Source: Bacteroidota bacterium (GTDB taxonomy: Bacteria > Bacteroidota > Bacteroidia > Chitinophagales > Saprospiraceae). From it: a stretch of DNA of 64,000 bases. The position numbers and the translations under genes were made by a program. The DNA lies in contig JASBVF010000012.1 in the NCBI GenBank assembly GCA_030147525.1, positions 62,001 to 126,000 of the forward strand. Direction: 5' to 3'. The notes under the pieces are model-generated. The model made no database searches and was not told where the DNA came from. It saw only the letters and a program-made list of their open reading frames with translations. This document shows positions 44,807 to 54,807 of the stretch, piece by piece (position 1 is the first letter of the stretch; each line of letters starts with the position of its first letter).

Positions 44807-44862
44807 AAAAAAAAGAGCCTCCTGACTTTTCACCTATCGGAAAGACCAGAAGGCTCTTATTG
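44807..44862. terminator. Bidirectional terminator between T9SS protein and malic enzyme
   Basis: Imperfect stem GAGCCTCCTGACTTTTC (44815-44831) with the complementary arm ending AAGGCTC (44856), an A-run on the left and a short T-run on the right. It serves convergent genes whose stops lie at 44791 and 44878. Confidence 0.8.
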
Positions 44863-44877
44863 ATTGCCGCAAAGCCC

Positions 44878-47172
44878 TTAATTCTTCCGCTTCTCCTGCG
44901 CATGTACCGCCGCCACACACACCATGTTCACAATCTGACGAACCGTAGCGCCCAACTGGAGGATGTGTACCGGTTTTTTCATACCCAACAAGATAGGCCC
45001 GATGATATCCATGTTCGAAGTGTGGTGGAGCAGGTTGTAAGCGATGTTGGCGGCTGAAAGCGCCGGAAAAATCAGCACGTTTGCACGGTGTCCCTCCAGT
45101 TTGGAGAAGGGGTAAAAATGGTTGCGCACCTCTGGCTGAAGCGCCATGTGGGCCTGCATTTCACCGTCAACAGACCAGTCCGGGTGGCGTTCGTGCAGGA
45201 TGGCGGTAGCTTTCCGCATCAAAATCGCCGCTTCACCATCGGGCACGGAGCCGAAGTTGGAGTAGGTAACGAGGGCAATGCGTGGTGTAATATTCAGCGC
45301 CTCCACCTCATCGTGTACCAGTTCGGTGATACCGGCAATGTCCTCCGGTGTGAGGTGGTGGTTGATCGTGGTGTCGGCCAGGAAGAGTGGGCCTGACTTC
45401 GTCATGACGATGTGCATACTTGCCACTTTCCGGACGCCCTCTTTTGCTCCAATGATTTGCAGGGCAGGCCGGACGGTGTAGTTGTATTTCTTGCTCAAAC
45501 CGCCGATCATGGCATCTGCGTCGCCCATTTCCACCATCATGGCGCCGTAGTAGCTGCGGCTTTGCATGATGTCTTTCGCTTCGAGGCGGTTGAAACCTTT
45601 GCGTTTTCTTTTTTCATAAAAATGCTCGACGTAAGCCTGCATGGTTTTAGTTTCAGCTTCGCCCTGCGGGAATTGCGGGTCGATGATGCGCACACCGGGC
45701 AGATTGATGTCAAGTTCTTTCATCATTTCCTGGATCCGGTTGCGATTTCCAAGCAGAATCGGGTGGGCGATTTTTTCATCCAGCACAACACTTGCGGCTT
45801 TCAGCACGGAGTTGCTTTCAGCATCCACAAAAACCACCCGTTTGATGGACTGTCTTGCCTTCGTTTCCAGAATCCTTGCGATGGGGTTGTCGTTGCCCAG
45901 TCGCTTTGCCAGATCGATCTCGTATTTTTCCCAATCCTGAATGGGCTCCCTTGCTACGCCTGAATCCATGGCCGCCTTTGCGACCGCTGGTGCTACACTG
46001 GTGATGAGCCTCGGATCAACAGGCTTTGGAATGATGTAATCCCGGCCAAATTTCAGATTGATGTTGCCGTAAGCGAGGTTGACGATGTCGGGAACCGGCT
46101 TTTTAGCCAGCTCGGCGAGTGCCCGGACAGCGGCAAGTTTCATCTCTTCGTTGATTTCAGTGGACCGCACGTCGAGGGCGCCCCGGAAAATGAAAGGAAA
46201 ACCCAGCACGTTGTTCACCTGATTAGGATAATCAGAACGGCCGGTGGCCATGATGCAATCCGGCCTGGCCTCGGTGGCATCCTCGTAGCTGATTTCGGGT
46301 GTGGGGTTGGCCATGGCAAAAATGATGCAGTTGGGCGCCATTTTTTTGACCATTTCCTGGTTTAACACATTGCCCTTTGAGAGGCCGATAAAAACATCCG
46401 TACCATGCAATGCCTCCGCCAGCGTGGTGCTTGCAGGCAGGTTCCCATTTACGAATTCCGATTTTTTACCGTCGAGATTGTCCCGCTCCGGATGGATCAA
46501 CCCTTTGCTGTCGAACATGAAAATATTGGCCTTGTCTGCGCCCAGTGAAACATACAGCCGGGTGCAGGAAATAGCAGATGCGCCGGCACCATTCACCACG
46601 ATTTTCACTTTTGAAATATCCTTGTCCACCAATTCGAGTGCATTCAGCAAAGCTGCAGCGCTGATGATCGCCGTGCCGTGCTGGTCGTCGTGCATCACGG
46701 GGATGTTCAGCTCTTTTTTCAGGCGCTCTTCGATTTCAAAACACTCCGGCGCCGAGATGTCTTCGAGGTTGACGCCCCCGAAGGTCGGCTCCAGGATTTT
46801 CACCGTGCGGACGAATTCGTCCACATCCTTCGTGTTCAGTTCGAGGTCGAAGCAATCAATGTCAGCGTAAATTTTAAAAAGAAGGCCTTTCCCCTCCATC
46901 ACCGGCTTGCCTGCTTCCGGTCCGATATCACCCAGCCCGAGCACAGCGGTTCCATTGCTGATGACGGCTACGAGATTGCCTTTGGCAGTGTATTTATACA
47001 CGTCGTTGACGTCGTTGGCGATAGCAAGGCAAGGGTCGGCCACGCCGGGCGAGTAAGCCAGCGACAAGTCCCGCTGGTTAGCAGTTTCTTTGGTTGGAAT
47101 AACTTCTATTTTGCCGGGCCGGCCCTTGGCATGGTAGTGAAGGGCTTCGTATTTCAATTGTAATTTATCCAT
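44878..47172 (-). CDS. maeB: NADP-dependent malic enzyme with phosphotransacetylase domain
   Basis: Oxidative decarboxylation of malate to pyruvate with NADP+. The malic-enzyme half (about 1-430) has YSPGVADPC (40-48) and [11 protein letters not shown] near 135. The C-terminal half (about 430-764) is a phosphotransacetylase-like domain, usual for MaeB and regulatory, not catalytic. I chose ATG 47172 ([14 protein letters not shown], 764 residues) over the longer open frame because it matches family N-termini. It is divergent from kdgK. Confidence 0.95.
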   Translation of the reverse strand: MDKLQLKYEALHYHAKGRPGKIEVIPTKETANQRDLSLAYSPGVADPCLAIANDVNDVYKYTAKGNLVAVISNGTAVLGLGDIGPEAGKPVMEGKGLLFKIYADIDCFDLELNTKDVDEFVRTVKILEPTFGGVNLEDISAPECFEIEERLKKELNIPVMHDDQHGTAIISAAALLNALELVDKDISKVKIVVNGAGASAISCTRLYVSLGADKANIFMFDSKGLIHPERDNLDGKKSEFVNGNLPASTTLAEALHGTDVFIGLSKGNVLNQEMVKKMAPNCIIFAMANPTPEISYEDATEARPDCIMATGRSDYPNQVNNVLGFPFIFRGALDVRSTEINEEMKLAAVRALAELAKKPVPDIVNLAYGNINLKFGRDYIIPKPVDPRLITSVAPAVAKAAMDSGVAREPIQDWEKYEIDLAKRLGNDNPIARILETKARQSIKRVVFVDAESNSVLKAASVVLDEKIAHPILLGNRNRIQEMMKELDINLPGVRIIDPQFPQGEAETKTMQAYVEHFYEKRKRKGFNRLEAKDIMQSRSYYGAMMVEMGDADAMIGGLSKKYNYTVRPALQIIGAKEGVRKVASMHIVMTKSGPLFLADTTINHHLTPEDIAGITELVHDEVEALNITPRIALVTYSNFGSVPDGEAAILMRKATAILHERHPDWSVDGEMQAHMALQPEVRNHFYPFSKLEGHRANVLIFPALSAANIAYNLLHHTSNMDIIGPILLGMKKPVHILQLGATVRQIVNMVCVAAVHAQEKRKN

Positions 47173-47571
47173 TTTACTATCAATGTGAGTTATTAATCTT
47201 TGGAATCGCAATGATAAGAAAAGGAAAATTAACGGCCGGTAGAATATCCCTGTAATAAGGCCAAGATTGGGGCCACCGGTGGCGCCTCAAATTCCAGGAA
47301 ACAGAGAAAGAATCAATACCTCTTCCCTGCCCTTCCTGCCGCTATTTTCCTTTCACACGACCACGGTTTTCACCCCTCCCTTCCTTCTCCAAGTCACTAA
47401 CAACAAGAACGTAAGCAGCACCACTATCCCAACGGGTGCGACATAAGTAAATACTTCCGCCCGTGAAACCGCAGCTTCTGAACGTTGGTGTTCTCGATTT
47501 TTACTTCTATAATTGGAATCAGAAATATCCTGCCACTGACAAGAAAAAAGAACCAGATAAAACTCATAATC
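47173..47571. other. Intergenic region between maeB and kdgK
   Basis: 399 bases between divergent genes. It must hold both promoters; the nearest -7 match is TATCATTG (minus, about 35 bases before maeB), one mismatch from consensus. A minus-strand frame ending at 47353 encodes a single hydrophobic segment (TYVAPVGIVVLLTFLLLVTW) then RRKGG, which may be the tail of a lost small membrane protein. Confidence 0.4.
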
Positions 47572-48576
47572 ATGGCTAAAAAACTGATAACATTTGGTGA
47601 AGTAATGATGCGTTTGTCCCCACCGGGCCATTCCAAATTTTCGCAAGCCACATCCTTCGAACTGGTTTATGGCGGCGGCGAGGCAAACGTTGCCATCTCA
47701 TGCGCATACCTTGGCATGAAAGCAGCCCACGTGACCCGTTTCCCCGACAATGCACTTGGCAGGGCGGCCACCCAGTTTTTACGGCACCATTGGCTGAGTA
47801 CCGACCACGTTATTTATGGCGGGGAAATGATGGGCAAATATTTTCTGGAAAAAGGCGCTGTCCACAGGCCCAGCGAGGTTATTTACGAAAGGGCCGGTTC
47901 TGCTTTCTCTCAAATCGAGCCGTCCATGATTGACTGGGAACTTGTCCTCAAAGACGCAGACTGGTTTCATTGGACAGGCATCACCCCTGCTATTTCGGAA
48001 GGGGCCGCCATGTGTTGTCTGGATGCCATTAAAACTGCGAACAGATTGGGAATAACGGTGTCAGGGGATATTAATTCACGGGGCAACATGTGGAAGTATG
48101 GTAAAACCATGCAGGAAGTGATGCCTGAGTTGGTGCAAAGGTGTGATGTTGTGACGACCGGAAGGCGAGGCATCCATGTAATGTTTGGGCTTGGGGAAGC
48201 AGGCGGCAGTTTTCAACAGTCAGCCAGAGAGCTGATGGACGCCTTTCCAAGGATTAAAAAAGTGGTGGGAAAAACCAGAAAATCCATCAGCGCTTCTCAC
48301 CATCAGATACAGGGTAAAATGTGGAACGGAACCGAATATATCAAAACCGACATGCTGGAAATCACCCCCATCATAGACCGTGTCGGCACCGGCGATGCCT
48401 ATGCTGCCGGCCTCATCTATGGCCTGCTGCATTATGACGATGATGTACAGGCATTGAATTTTGCCACCGCAGCCTGCGCCCTGAAACATACCGTGCCGGG
48501 GGATGTCAATATGGTGTCGTTGGAAAACGTGCTGAGCTTAATGGGAGGGGATACTTCCGGGAAAATAAGGAGGTAG
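47572..48576 (+). CDS. kdgK: 2-dehydro-3-deoxygluconokinase (PfkB family)
   Basis: Ribokinase-fold kinase that phosphorylates 2-keto-3-deoxygluconate to KDPG, the step after reduction of unsaturated uronates from alginate or pectin. The N-terminal FGEVMMRLSPPG and GGGEANVA (34-41) and the C-terminal catalytic GTGDA (272-276, Asp275) are intact. I chose ATG 47572 (334 residues); the open frame reaches upstream without family similarity. KDG specificity is by overall resemblance. It lies 9 kb from the alginate lyase locus and could serve it. Confidence 0.88.
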   Translation: MAKKLITFGEVMMRLSPPGHSKFSQATSFELVYGGGEANVAISCAYLGMKAAHVTRFPDNALGRAATQFLRHHWLSTDHVIYGGEMMGKYFLEKGAVHRPSEVIYERAGSAFSQIEPSMIDWELVLKDADWFHWTGITPAISEGAAMCCLDAIKTANRLGITVSGDINSRGNMWKYGKTMQEVMPELVQRCDVVTTGRRGIHVMFGLGEAGGSFQQSARELMDAFPRIKKVVGKTRKSISASHHQIQGKMWNGTEYIKTDMLEITPIIDRVGTGDAYAAGLIYGLLHYDDDVQALNFATAACALKHTVPGDVNMVSLENVLSLMGGDTSGKIRR

Positions 48577-48638
48577 AGTTTTCAAAAAAAAATGCCAGGC
48601 AGAATCAGTTCCGCCCGACAAATAATCCCAATAAACCA

Positions 48639-48770
48639 ATGAAAAAACCCGTTTCACAAAGCGCTTCTTTCACCGGCATCCTGAGAAAATCATCCCCTTT
48701 TTGGCGGGCCTGCTTTCGACAATTCCTCTTTGGTCAATTGGATTTTCAAAATCCTTCGCTGAGCGACTGA
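48639..48770 (+). CDS. Possible 43-residue peptide after kdgK
   Basis: A short frame with ATG 48639 and TGA 48768 encodes MKKPVSQSASFTGILRKSSP and a basic, aromatic remainder ending LSD. No domain, no family, and no clear ribosome-binding site. It is listed because it occupies the 244-base kdgK-bamA gap. It may be chance. Confidence 0.2.
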   Translation: MKKPVSQSASFTGILRKSSPFWRACFRQFLFGQLDFQNPSLSD

Positions 48771-48820
48771 TTTAATTTCTATTGATTTCAAAAAAATCCC
48801 CACTCGTTGGCAGCCCCCTC

Positions 48821-51346
48821 CTACTCCGGCTCAAACCCCAAAATAATACTGAACTTGCCCATCCCCTGCAGGCTCTTTTCCACCCCGGTTTTATCAAAAC
48901 CAACCCCGTAGTCAAAACCCAGCGTGCCGAACATGGGCAGGAACACCCGCAACCCGACACCGGCGGAGCGTTTCACATCAAAAGGGTTAAAATCCTTAAA
49001 CGATTTCCAGGAGTTGCCGCCCTCCAGAAAGGCCAGTCCGTAGATGGTCGAGTTGGGGTTCAGCGACAGCGGATAGCGCAGTTCGAGGGTGAACTTGTCG
49101 TACAGCGGCGTGGAGACGGTCGTACCGTTGACGAGGTTGTTTTCGAGGTCGCTCACTTCGTAGCCCCGGAGGGAAATGATGTCGGTGCCGGTGAAACCGC
49201 CATTCACATTGCTCAGGCCGTCGCCTCCGAGCTGAAAGCGTTCGAAGGGCGATATGCCGGCGGACGAACCGTAAGCGCCGAGGAACCCGAATTTTGCACT
49301 TGCCTTCAGCACCAGCTTACCCGTCAGGGTGGCGTACCATTCCGAATCGAAGCGCCATTTGTGGTATTCGACCCATTTGTTGAGTTGGGTTCCATCCGTA
49401 CCCGAATTCCGGTTGCTGAACAGCGAGTACGGCGGGGTCAGTTGCACGGAAAGGGAAACCCTCGAGCCTTCCATCGGATAAATGGGGTTGTTGATGGTCG
49501 TCCGGGCGATGGTTTGTTTGAGGCTCAGGTTGTAATATTGGCCGTCGGAAACGACCTGCCCGTCATCCGTTTGAAACAGCCCGGTGGACCAGTTGCGCAG
49601 CGAATATTTTTGAAAACTGAGCGCCGTGGACGCCACAAAATTATCGTCGGGGAATTTTAACCGGCTGCCCAGACTGGCCGTGCTGCCCATAATCGAATAG
49701 GACTGAAAGGCATCGCTTTCCGAGTCGTAGCCATTGGTATAGCGGTTGTAAAAATTGGCGACGGTCAGGGAATTGGGCTTTTTGCCGCCCAGCCACGGCT
49801 CGGTGAACGACATATTGTACGACTGGTAAGCCGAGCCGTTGGTCTGCACTCGCAGGGAAAGTTTTTGTCCGTTGCCCGTGGGCAGCGGGCGCCAGGTCGA
49901 GCGGTCAAGCGCATTGCGGAGCGAAAAGTTGTTGAAAGTGACGCCCAGCGTACCCGTCAGACCGATGCCGGTGCCGCCCCAACCGGCGGAGAGTTCCAGT
50001 TGGTCGGAGTTCTTTTCTTCCACCGTGTACTCGATGTCCACCGTGCCCCGCTCGGGATTGACGGGGGTGTTGATGCCGAGGTTTTCCGGATTGAAAAAAC
50101 CCAGATTGGCAATCTGCCGCTGCGAGCGGATGATGTCGGCCCGGCTGAATTTCTTGCCCGGTTCGGTGAAAAGTTCCCGCCGGATGACGTGTTCGCTCGT
50201 GCGGTCGTTGCCCTTGATAACCACCTTGTCCACCGTCGCCACAGGCCCTTCGTATAGGCGGATTTCCAAATCCACGGTATCGCTCCGCACAGCTACCGTT
50301 TGGGGGTCTATCTGAAAAAACAGGTAGCCGTCGTCCATGTAGAGGCTGGTCACGTCGTCGCCATTTTGACTGAAATTGAGGCGGCTTTGCAGCAATTCCG
50401 GGTTGTAAATATCGCCCTTGCTGATGCCCAAAATCCTGGACAACTGCTTTTCATCGTACCGGGAATTGCCCCGCCAGGTGATGTTGCCAAAGTGGTACCG
50501 CTGCCCTTCTTCGATGGTGAAATGGATGCGCCATTCCTCCTTCGGTTGTTCCCGCCAAACGCTGTCCCCGGCGATTTGCGCATCGAGGAAACCGAGGTTT
50601 TGGTAGTGTTTGAGCATCGCAGTTTTGCCGTTTTCCAGTTCTTCGGGGATGAGTTTTGAGGCAGCAAACAACTTGCGTTGTGGCTTGGTCTCCAGCAGTT
50701 TTTGCAGCTTGCGGGCTTTCACGTAGGCATTGCCTTCGAAAGTGATGTCCTGCACTTTTACCTTTTTCCCCGTGTTCACGTCAAAGACAAGCCGGATGGC
50801 ATTCGTTGTGCTTTCATCGGCAACTTCCAGCACCGTCACATCGGCATCGGCGTAGCCTTTTTCCTCAAAATAATTCCGGATTTGCAGTACAGCGTTCGCC
50901 TTGATGTATTCCGTGACGATGCCGCCTTTCACGAGTATGGAATTTATTTTTTCGTTCAAATCATCGTGCCTCGATTTTTTGACTCCCTTGAAAGAATGGG
51001 TGGTGAGCCGTGGCCGCTCCTGCACGGCAATTTCAAGGAATACCACATCTCCGATTGTTTTTTCCCGGTAGATTTCCACGTCCTCAAAAAGCCCCAACTT
51101 GAGCAGGCCCGTGACTGCCCGGCTGATTTTACTGCCGGGAATCTGCATACGGTCGCCCACCCGAAGCCCGGCGACGGCAAGCAGCGCATTTTCATCACTG
51201 AAATGTGCGCCCGTCACCCTGACGCCGCCGATTTCAAAATCTTTTGGCGAGGAGTAAGGCACCGTTTGCAGGGTGTCCGTTTCCTGTGCAGTGAGCGACA
51301 GGTTGCATATTTGAACCAGAAAAAAAAGCCAGCAATATTTTAGCAT
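48821..51346 (-). CDS. bamA: Outer membrane protein assembly factor BamA
   Basis: Omp85 protein inserting beta-barrel proteins into the outer membrane. I chose ATG 51346, giving a signal peptide (MLKYCWLFFLVQICNLSLTA) and 841 residues. Five POTRA domains span about 30-420. The 16-strand barrel follows, with the loop-6 motif in SLRGYEVSD near 727 and a C-terminal beta signal ending ILGFEPE. All hallmarks are intact. It stands alone here, without skp/ompH behind it as is common in Bacteroidota. Confidence 0.96.
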   Translation of the reverse strand: MLKYCWLFFLVQICNLSLTAQETDTLQTVPYSSPKDFEIGGVRVTGAHFSDENALLAVAGLRVGDRMQIPGSKISRAVTGLLKLGLFEDVEIYREKTIGDVVFLEIAVQERPRLTTHSFKGVKKSRHDDLNEKINSILVKGGIVTEYIKANAVLQIRNYFEEKGYADADVTVLEVADESTTNAIRLVFDVNTGKKVKVQDITFEGNAYVKARKLQKLLETKPQRKLFAASKLIPEELENGKTAMLKHYQNLGFLDAQIAGDSVWREQPKEEWRIHFTIEEGQRYHFGNITWRGNSRYDEKQLSRILGISKGDIYNPELLQSRLNFSQNGDDVTSLYMDDGYLFFQIDPQTVAVRSDTVDLEIRLYEGPVATVDKVVIKGNDRTSEHVIRRELFTEPGKKFSRADIIRSQRQIANLGFFNPENLGINTPVNPERGTVDIEYTVEEKNSDQLELSAGWGGTGIGLTGTLGVTFNNFSLRNALDRSTWRPLPTGNGQKLSLRVQTNGSAYQSYNMSFTEPWLGGKKPNSLTVANFYNRYTNGYDSESDAFQSYSIMGSTASLGSRLKFPDDNFVASTALSFQKYSLRNWSTGLFQTDDGQVVSDGQYYNLSLKQTIARTTINNPIYPMEGSRVSLSVQLTPPYSLFSNRNSGTDGTQLNKWVEYHKWRFDSEWYATLTGKLVLKASAKFGFLGAYGSSAGISPFERFQLGGDGLSNVNGGFTGTDIISLRGYEVSDLENNLVNGTTVSTPLYDKFTLELRYPLSLNPNSTIYGLAFLEGGNSWKSFKDFNPFDVKRSAGVGLRVFLPMFGTLGFDYGVGFDKTGVEKSLQGMGKFSIILGFEPE

Positions 51347-51601
51347 ATCAGGATTTATTGAAGCAGTCATTTATCCAAACCACCTTTTTGCTTACCCCGG
51401 AAAATGGAAGCAAAACGCCCCCATCAGCAGCACGGCTGCAGTGCGTATTTAAAGGAAGTCTTGTCAGTGATTTTTATTCTTGCATGTAGCTGAAAATGGG
51501 AATAGGCGATTTTTTAACTGCGTGTGAAATTGTCGCTTCGCAAAATGGGTTTTGAAAAGTTTTGCGAAAACAAACCCGTTTGCGTTCTCTAACAGGTCGT
51601 T

Positions 51602-51799
51602 TTAAAGCCGAAAGGGTTGTATGGCAGGTTTTACTTTTTTTGAAAAACTACTATTCTCTTTCAAAGCAGCGGCAACCTTTTCCCAAACGTGGCGGGAGGG
51701 TTTGCACCAGTCAGCGTCTGGCTTTGTTTCAGCATTGTAGAAAACCAGCCACAGGTATTCTTCCAGCCCGTCTTTAGTTGTAAAATTTAAATCCATCAT
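51602..51799 (-). CDS. Small hypothetical protein
   Basis: A 65-residue soluble protein (ATG 51799 or 51796) with LEEYLWLVFYNAETKPDADW and a basic C-terminus. I recognise no family. It follows the broken CotH gene by about 50 bases. It could be a real small gene or a remnant. The 255 bases between it and bamA contain a 9-bp hairpin (51537-51568) without a T-run. Confidence 0.4.
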   Translation of the reverse strand: MMDLNFTTKDGLEEYLWLVFYNAETKPDADWCKPSRHVWEKVAAALKENSSFSKKVKPAIQPFRL

Positions 51800-51852
51800 T
51801 TTAATTTTAAAAAAGTCTGGCTACAATTGACCGATGTAGCCAGCCCCTGTTT

Positions 51853-52646
51853 TCAAAAAGGGAACTCACCCAGCAAATCCACCTGCGACTGCCACTGCAT
51901 GAATTTTTGCATTTGGGCGTCGGTCAACACTGAGGAAAGCCCCTGCGCCCATTTGTCCCAGCCGGCCAACAGGGCGGTGTTCTTGCCTACTTTTTCAGAG
52001 GTATTCAAAATGCTGTTTCTGGAAGAACAGAAGGCTTGGTTGAGTTGCGAGCTGTCCTGTCCGAGATAGACCAGATTCGGGTAATCCCCGCCTTGCGGGC
52101 CAGCTCCTTCGGGGGGGCTGCAATCAAAAAAGGCATTGCTTTTTGACCCGAAGCGGCTGTTTACGAATTTTTTGGAAATGGATTCCGTGTTGGCATACAG
52201 CCCATTCAGCGTTCCGTTCACATAAAGATTGGCATAATTGGCGAGCGGTGCGTCCATGTACTGCCGCACAATCTGGTAGCCCAGCACATCCCGCAGGAAA
52301 GAGGGGTCTTTGGCGCCATTGGCCAGTTTGATGTCCGTGTAACCTTCGTAGTCCTGTCCTTGTAGGTATTCAGTTCGATGTGCCACGGGTTTTTGACCTG
52401 ATTGGCACTGTAAGAACTGTTGCCTTTGTACTTCACGCCGACGCTGTCGAACGTCACGCCGTTGATGGTAACGCTCTGGGCCATGATGTAGTCACCCGTG
52501 GTGGCGTAGGCATTGTCCAGAAGCTGGTCCCAGTTGCTCTGGGAAAAAGTGACCTCGATGGTCTGGATGGTGTTCATGTCATAGAAATCCTGTGCCCGGG
52601 TTATGGTACCCAGCAGCAGGAAAAGCGATGTAATCAGGTACTTCAT
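51853..52646 (-). pseudogene. CotH-like protein gene, frameshifted and truncated
   Basis: The N-terminal frame (from ATG 52646; signal peptide MKYLITSLFLLLGTITRA) encodes CotH-like sequence (IEVTFSQSNWDQLL, DSVGVKYKGNSSY, KNPWHIELNTYKD). Near 52355/52356 the coding switches to another frame that continues the family (DYEGYTDIKLANG, FLRDVLGYQIVRQYMDAP, NGLYANTESI) to a stop at 51853. One missing C restores the join (YKDQDYEGY). The composite is about 265 residues and lacks the C-terminal part of the CotH kinase-like domain, so it is also truncated. A sequencing error at the frameshift cannot be excluded. Confidence 0.8.
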
Positions 52647-52799
52647 GCGGTATTTTTGATTTAAATTTCTCCGTTAGACACCCGGGGTTTGGGAATCCTT
52701 CGGTGGGTGACAGAAAATTTTAAAAAAAAATACCTTGTTGGCAAATCTGAACCCTGTCATTATCGCTGTAGGCCAGGTTAAGGGGAACTGCAGGCCTTT

Positions 52800-53021
52800 T
52801 CAATTCACCTGCCTGAACTTATTCGGCGACATCCCCACCTTCTTTTTGAACAGATTGCCGAAATACTGCGAGTATTCAAATCCCAAATCATAGGCGATTT
52901 CATTCACGGAAGCATTGGAAGTCAGCAACAGGTTTTTTGCCTTTTTCCGGTGGGGAAGAAATAGGTTGAGCGGTTTGTGGGTCTTTGCGCTGATGAGTGC
53001 CATAATAACTTTTTGGCTCAT
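52800..53021 (-). pseudogene. AraC-family regulator fragment (C-terminal HTH only)
   Basis: 73 codons. The last ~48 residues (KKAKNLLLTSNASVNEIAYD, then LGFEYSQYFGNLFKKKVGMS and PNKFRQVN) are the second helix-turn-helix of an AraC protein. There is no sensor domain or first HTH upstream, and an in-frame TAA lies three codons before the ATG. It is the relic of a deleted regulator; 53022-53254 shows no further remains. Confidence 0.75.
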
Positions 53022-53254
53022 GTAGGGTTAGATTGAAAACACACCCAAAACACCAATAAAAATAAGGCTCCTAAACTACTTTTTCACCCTAACAGGACAT
53101 GAGCCAACTTTTTGAATGATTTGATGCCACAAAGGTGGAGGCATTTCCGGCGGGACTTTTAAAGTAATTACGGATTGTCTAATGGTTTTTACGGATTGAA
53201 TTGTGCCCAAAGAGTTCAGGCATCAAAGGCTGCTATTGCCGCCACCAGAGGGTT

Positions 53255-54607
53255 TCACAAAGATGGATACTGCTGCATGAACCAGTCGAGGTACTGTTCC
53301 AGCCGGGTAGATAGAAAATAGGGCAGGTTCATCAGGTAAAATTCCTTCCCGGCCGGGGTAGCCACTTTTTCAACGGAAAACGAATTGGCGTGAAAGCGCA
53401 CGGCGAAGTGATGCGGCGCCCTGTCCATGAATTGGTGCAGGGAGCGGAGTTTGCCTTCTTTGCCCGATTTTACTTCCACCGGAACGAGCAGCGAGCGGTA
53501 AGGGTAGGCCAAATCCACCTCTGCTTGCGCATCGCTCCGTTCCCTGACCCAAAACATGGGCTTGTACGAAGGTAAAAATTGGGTTGAAATGACCTGCTGA
53601 GTCACCAAATGCTGGATGACCTTGCCCCTGAAAACTTGGTTCAAATCCTGAATGCCGAGCAAATCTTTTTGGACACCGGCCTGATAATTCATCAGCCCAG
53701 TGTCCAAAAGTTGCAGGCGGGGCGATTTTTTCAGGTCGGGCAGGGCCGGCAGTTCGACGGATGTGGTGGGATAAACCAATTTCAGCAGGCCGGCGAGTTC
53801 AAGCGACCGCATGGCCTCGCCCACTTCCCTCGATTGGTAACTGGATTTCCCAAAATTCTGGAACTTAATTCGGCTGTCTGCCTCAAATGGGGCTGTCTCG
53901 ATGATATGCCGCAGCACCCGTGCCCCCGAAGTGTTTCGGGCATATTTGCTGACATCGTCTTTGAAGGACTGAATCAGGCTCTCATAAACCGGAACCAATG
54001 CCGTAAAATCCTTGCCTTCGATATACGCAGCCAGCACCTCCGGCAGCCCGCCGACGATGGCGTACTGATGAAATAGTTCCAGCAAGATAATATGGGCAAA
54101 TTCGGGTAGCGGGACTTCACCCAATACCTGATGCGCTTGCGGGTTTTCTTTCGCCAAAAATTCCTCAAAATTGACCGGGTGCAGGTTCAGGTATTCTACC
54201 CTGCCGACCGGAAAACTTTGAACATCGGCCAACGCATGTTCCAGCAATGAACCGGCAGCGATGATGTATAAATCGGGGAAATCCTCTTTGAAATACCGCA
54301 GGCTCTGAATAGCCTTCGGCGACTCTTGTATTTCGTCAATAAAAATCAACAAATCTGGCTGGTCAGAAGGAACGCCCTCCCGCAAAAAAAGGGCCTGAAC
54401 AAGCTGTTTCACATCTTCAAAACGCTCGAACAACTCCCGGTCTTTCGGAAGCTCAAGGTTGAGATAGATATAGCGGGCAAATCCCTGCCCAAACTGGTTG
54501 ACCAACGTGGTTTTGCCCACTTGCCGTGCCCCTCTGATAATCAAGGGCTTGCGGCTGCCCCTTGCCTTCCATAATTCCAGTTGCTGTGTCAGGTTTCTTT
54601 GTATCAA
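53255..54607 (-). CDS. AAA ATPase with DUF4143 domain
   Basis: A 450-residue protein with an N-terminal ATPase domain (Walker A GARQVGKT at 26-33; Walker B LLIFIDEIQE) and a C-terminal DUF4143 domain, which resembles a restriction-endonuclease-fold nuclease (VPVEVKSGKEGKL). Such orphan ATPases are multicopy in many Bacteroidota genomes and have no established function. It is intact, but lies beside a CotH pseudogene and an AraC fragment. It is preceded by a pair of direct repeats (54617 and 54683). Confidence 0.9.
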   Translation of the reverse strand: MIQRNLTQQLELWKARGSRKPLIIRGARQVGKTTLVNQFGQGFARYIYLNLELPKDRELFERFEDVKQLVQALFLREGVPSDQPDLLIFIDEIQESPKAIQSLRYFKEDFPDLYIIAAGSLLEHALADVQSFPVGRVEYLNLHPVNFEEFLAKENPQAHQVLGEVPLPEFAHIILLELFHQYAIVGGLPEVLAAYIEGKDFTALVPVYESLIQSFKDDVSKYARNTSGARVLRHIIETAPFEADSRIKFQNFGKSSYQSREVGEAMRSLELAGLLKLVYPTTSVELPALPDLKKSPRLQLLDTGLMNYQAGVQKDLLGIQDLNQVFRGKVIQHLVTQQVISTQFLPSYKPMFWVRERSDAQAEVDLAYPYRSLLVPVEVKSGKEGKLRSLHQFMDRAPHHFAVRFHANSFSVEKVATPAGKEFYLMNLPYFLSTRLEQYLDWFMQQYPSL

Positions 54608-54616
54608 AATCTAATC

Positions 54617-54703
54617 TTGTAATATTTTGGGGGTAAAAATATTACTATTTTGTCACAAAATGCCACCATTTTTATTCAATTTTTGTAACGTTTTGGGGGC
54701 AAA
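54617..54703. repeat. Direct repeat pair upstream of the DUF4143 gene
   Basis: TTGTAATATTTTGGGGGTAA at 54617-54636 and TTGTAACGTTTTGGGGGCAA at 54683-54702 differ at three positions and lie 66 bases apart. The first begins 10 bases upstream of the ATPase start (54607). It may be an operator, or a promoter duplication. Confidence 0.6.
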
Positions 54704-54807
54704 TGCAGTTTTTCAAACAATCCGCCCCCCAAAGCCTCTCCAGCCAGCCCCTTTCTGCAAAGGAGTCATCCTGCTGGAAAGCCGCCCCCAGACTTGCCCC
54801 CTCTTTT

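Noticed and set aside
48782-49660. Plus-strand frame of 292 codons opposite bamA
   Set aside because: Overlaps the conserved BamA barrel on the other strand; no independent evidence.
51537-51568. Hairpin TTCGCAAAA/TTTTGCGAA as a terminator
   Set aside because: No T-run follows on either strand in the right place and no gene clearly ends there.
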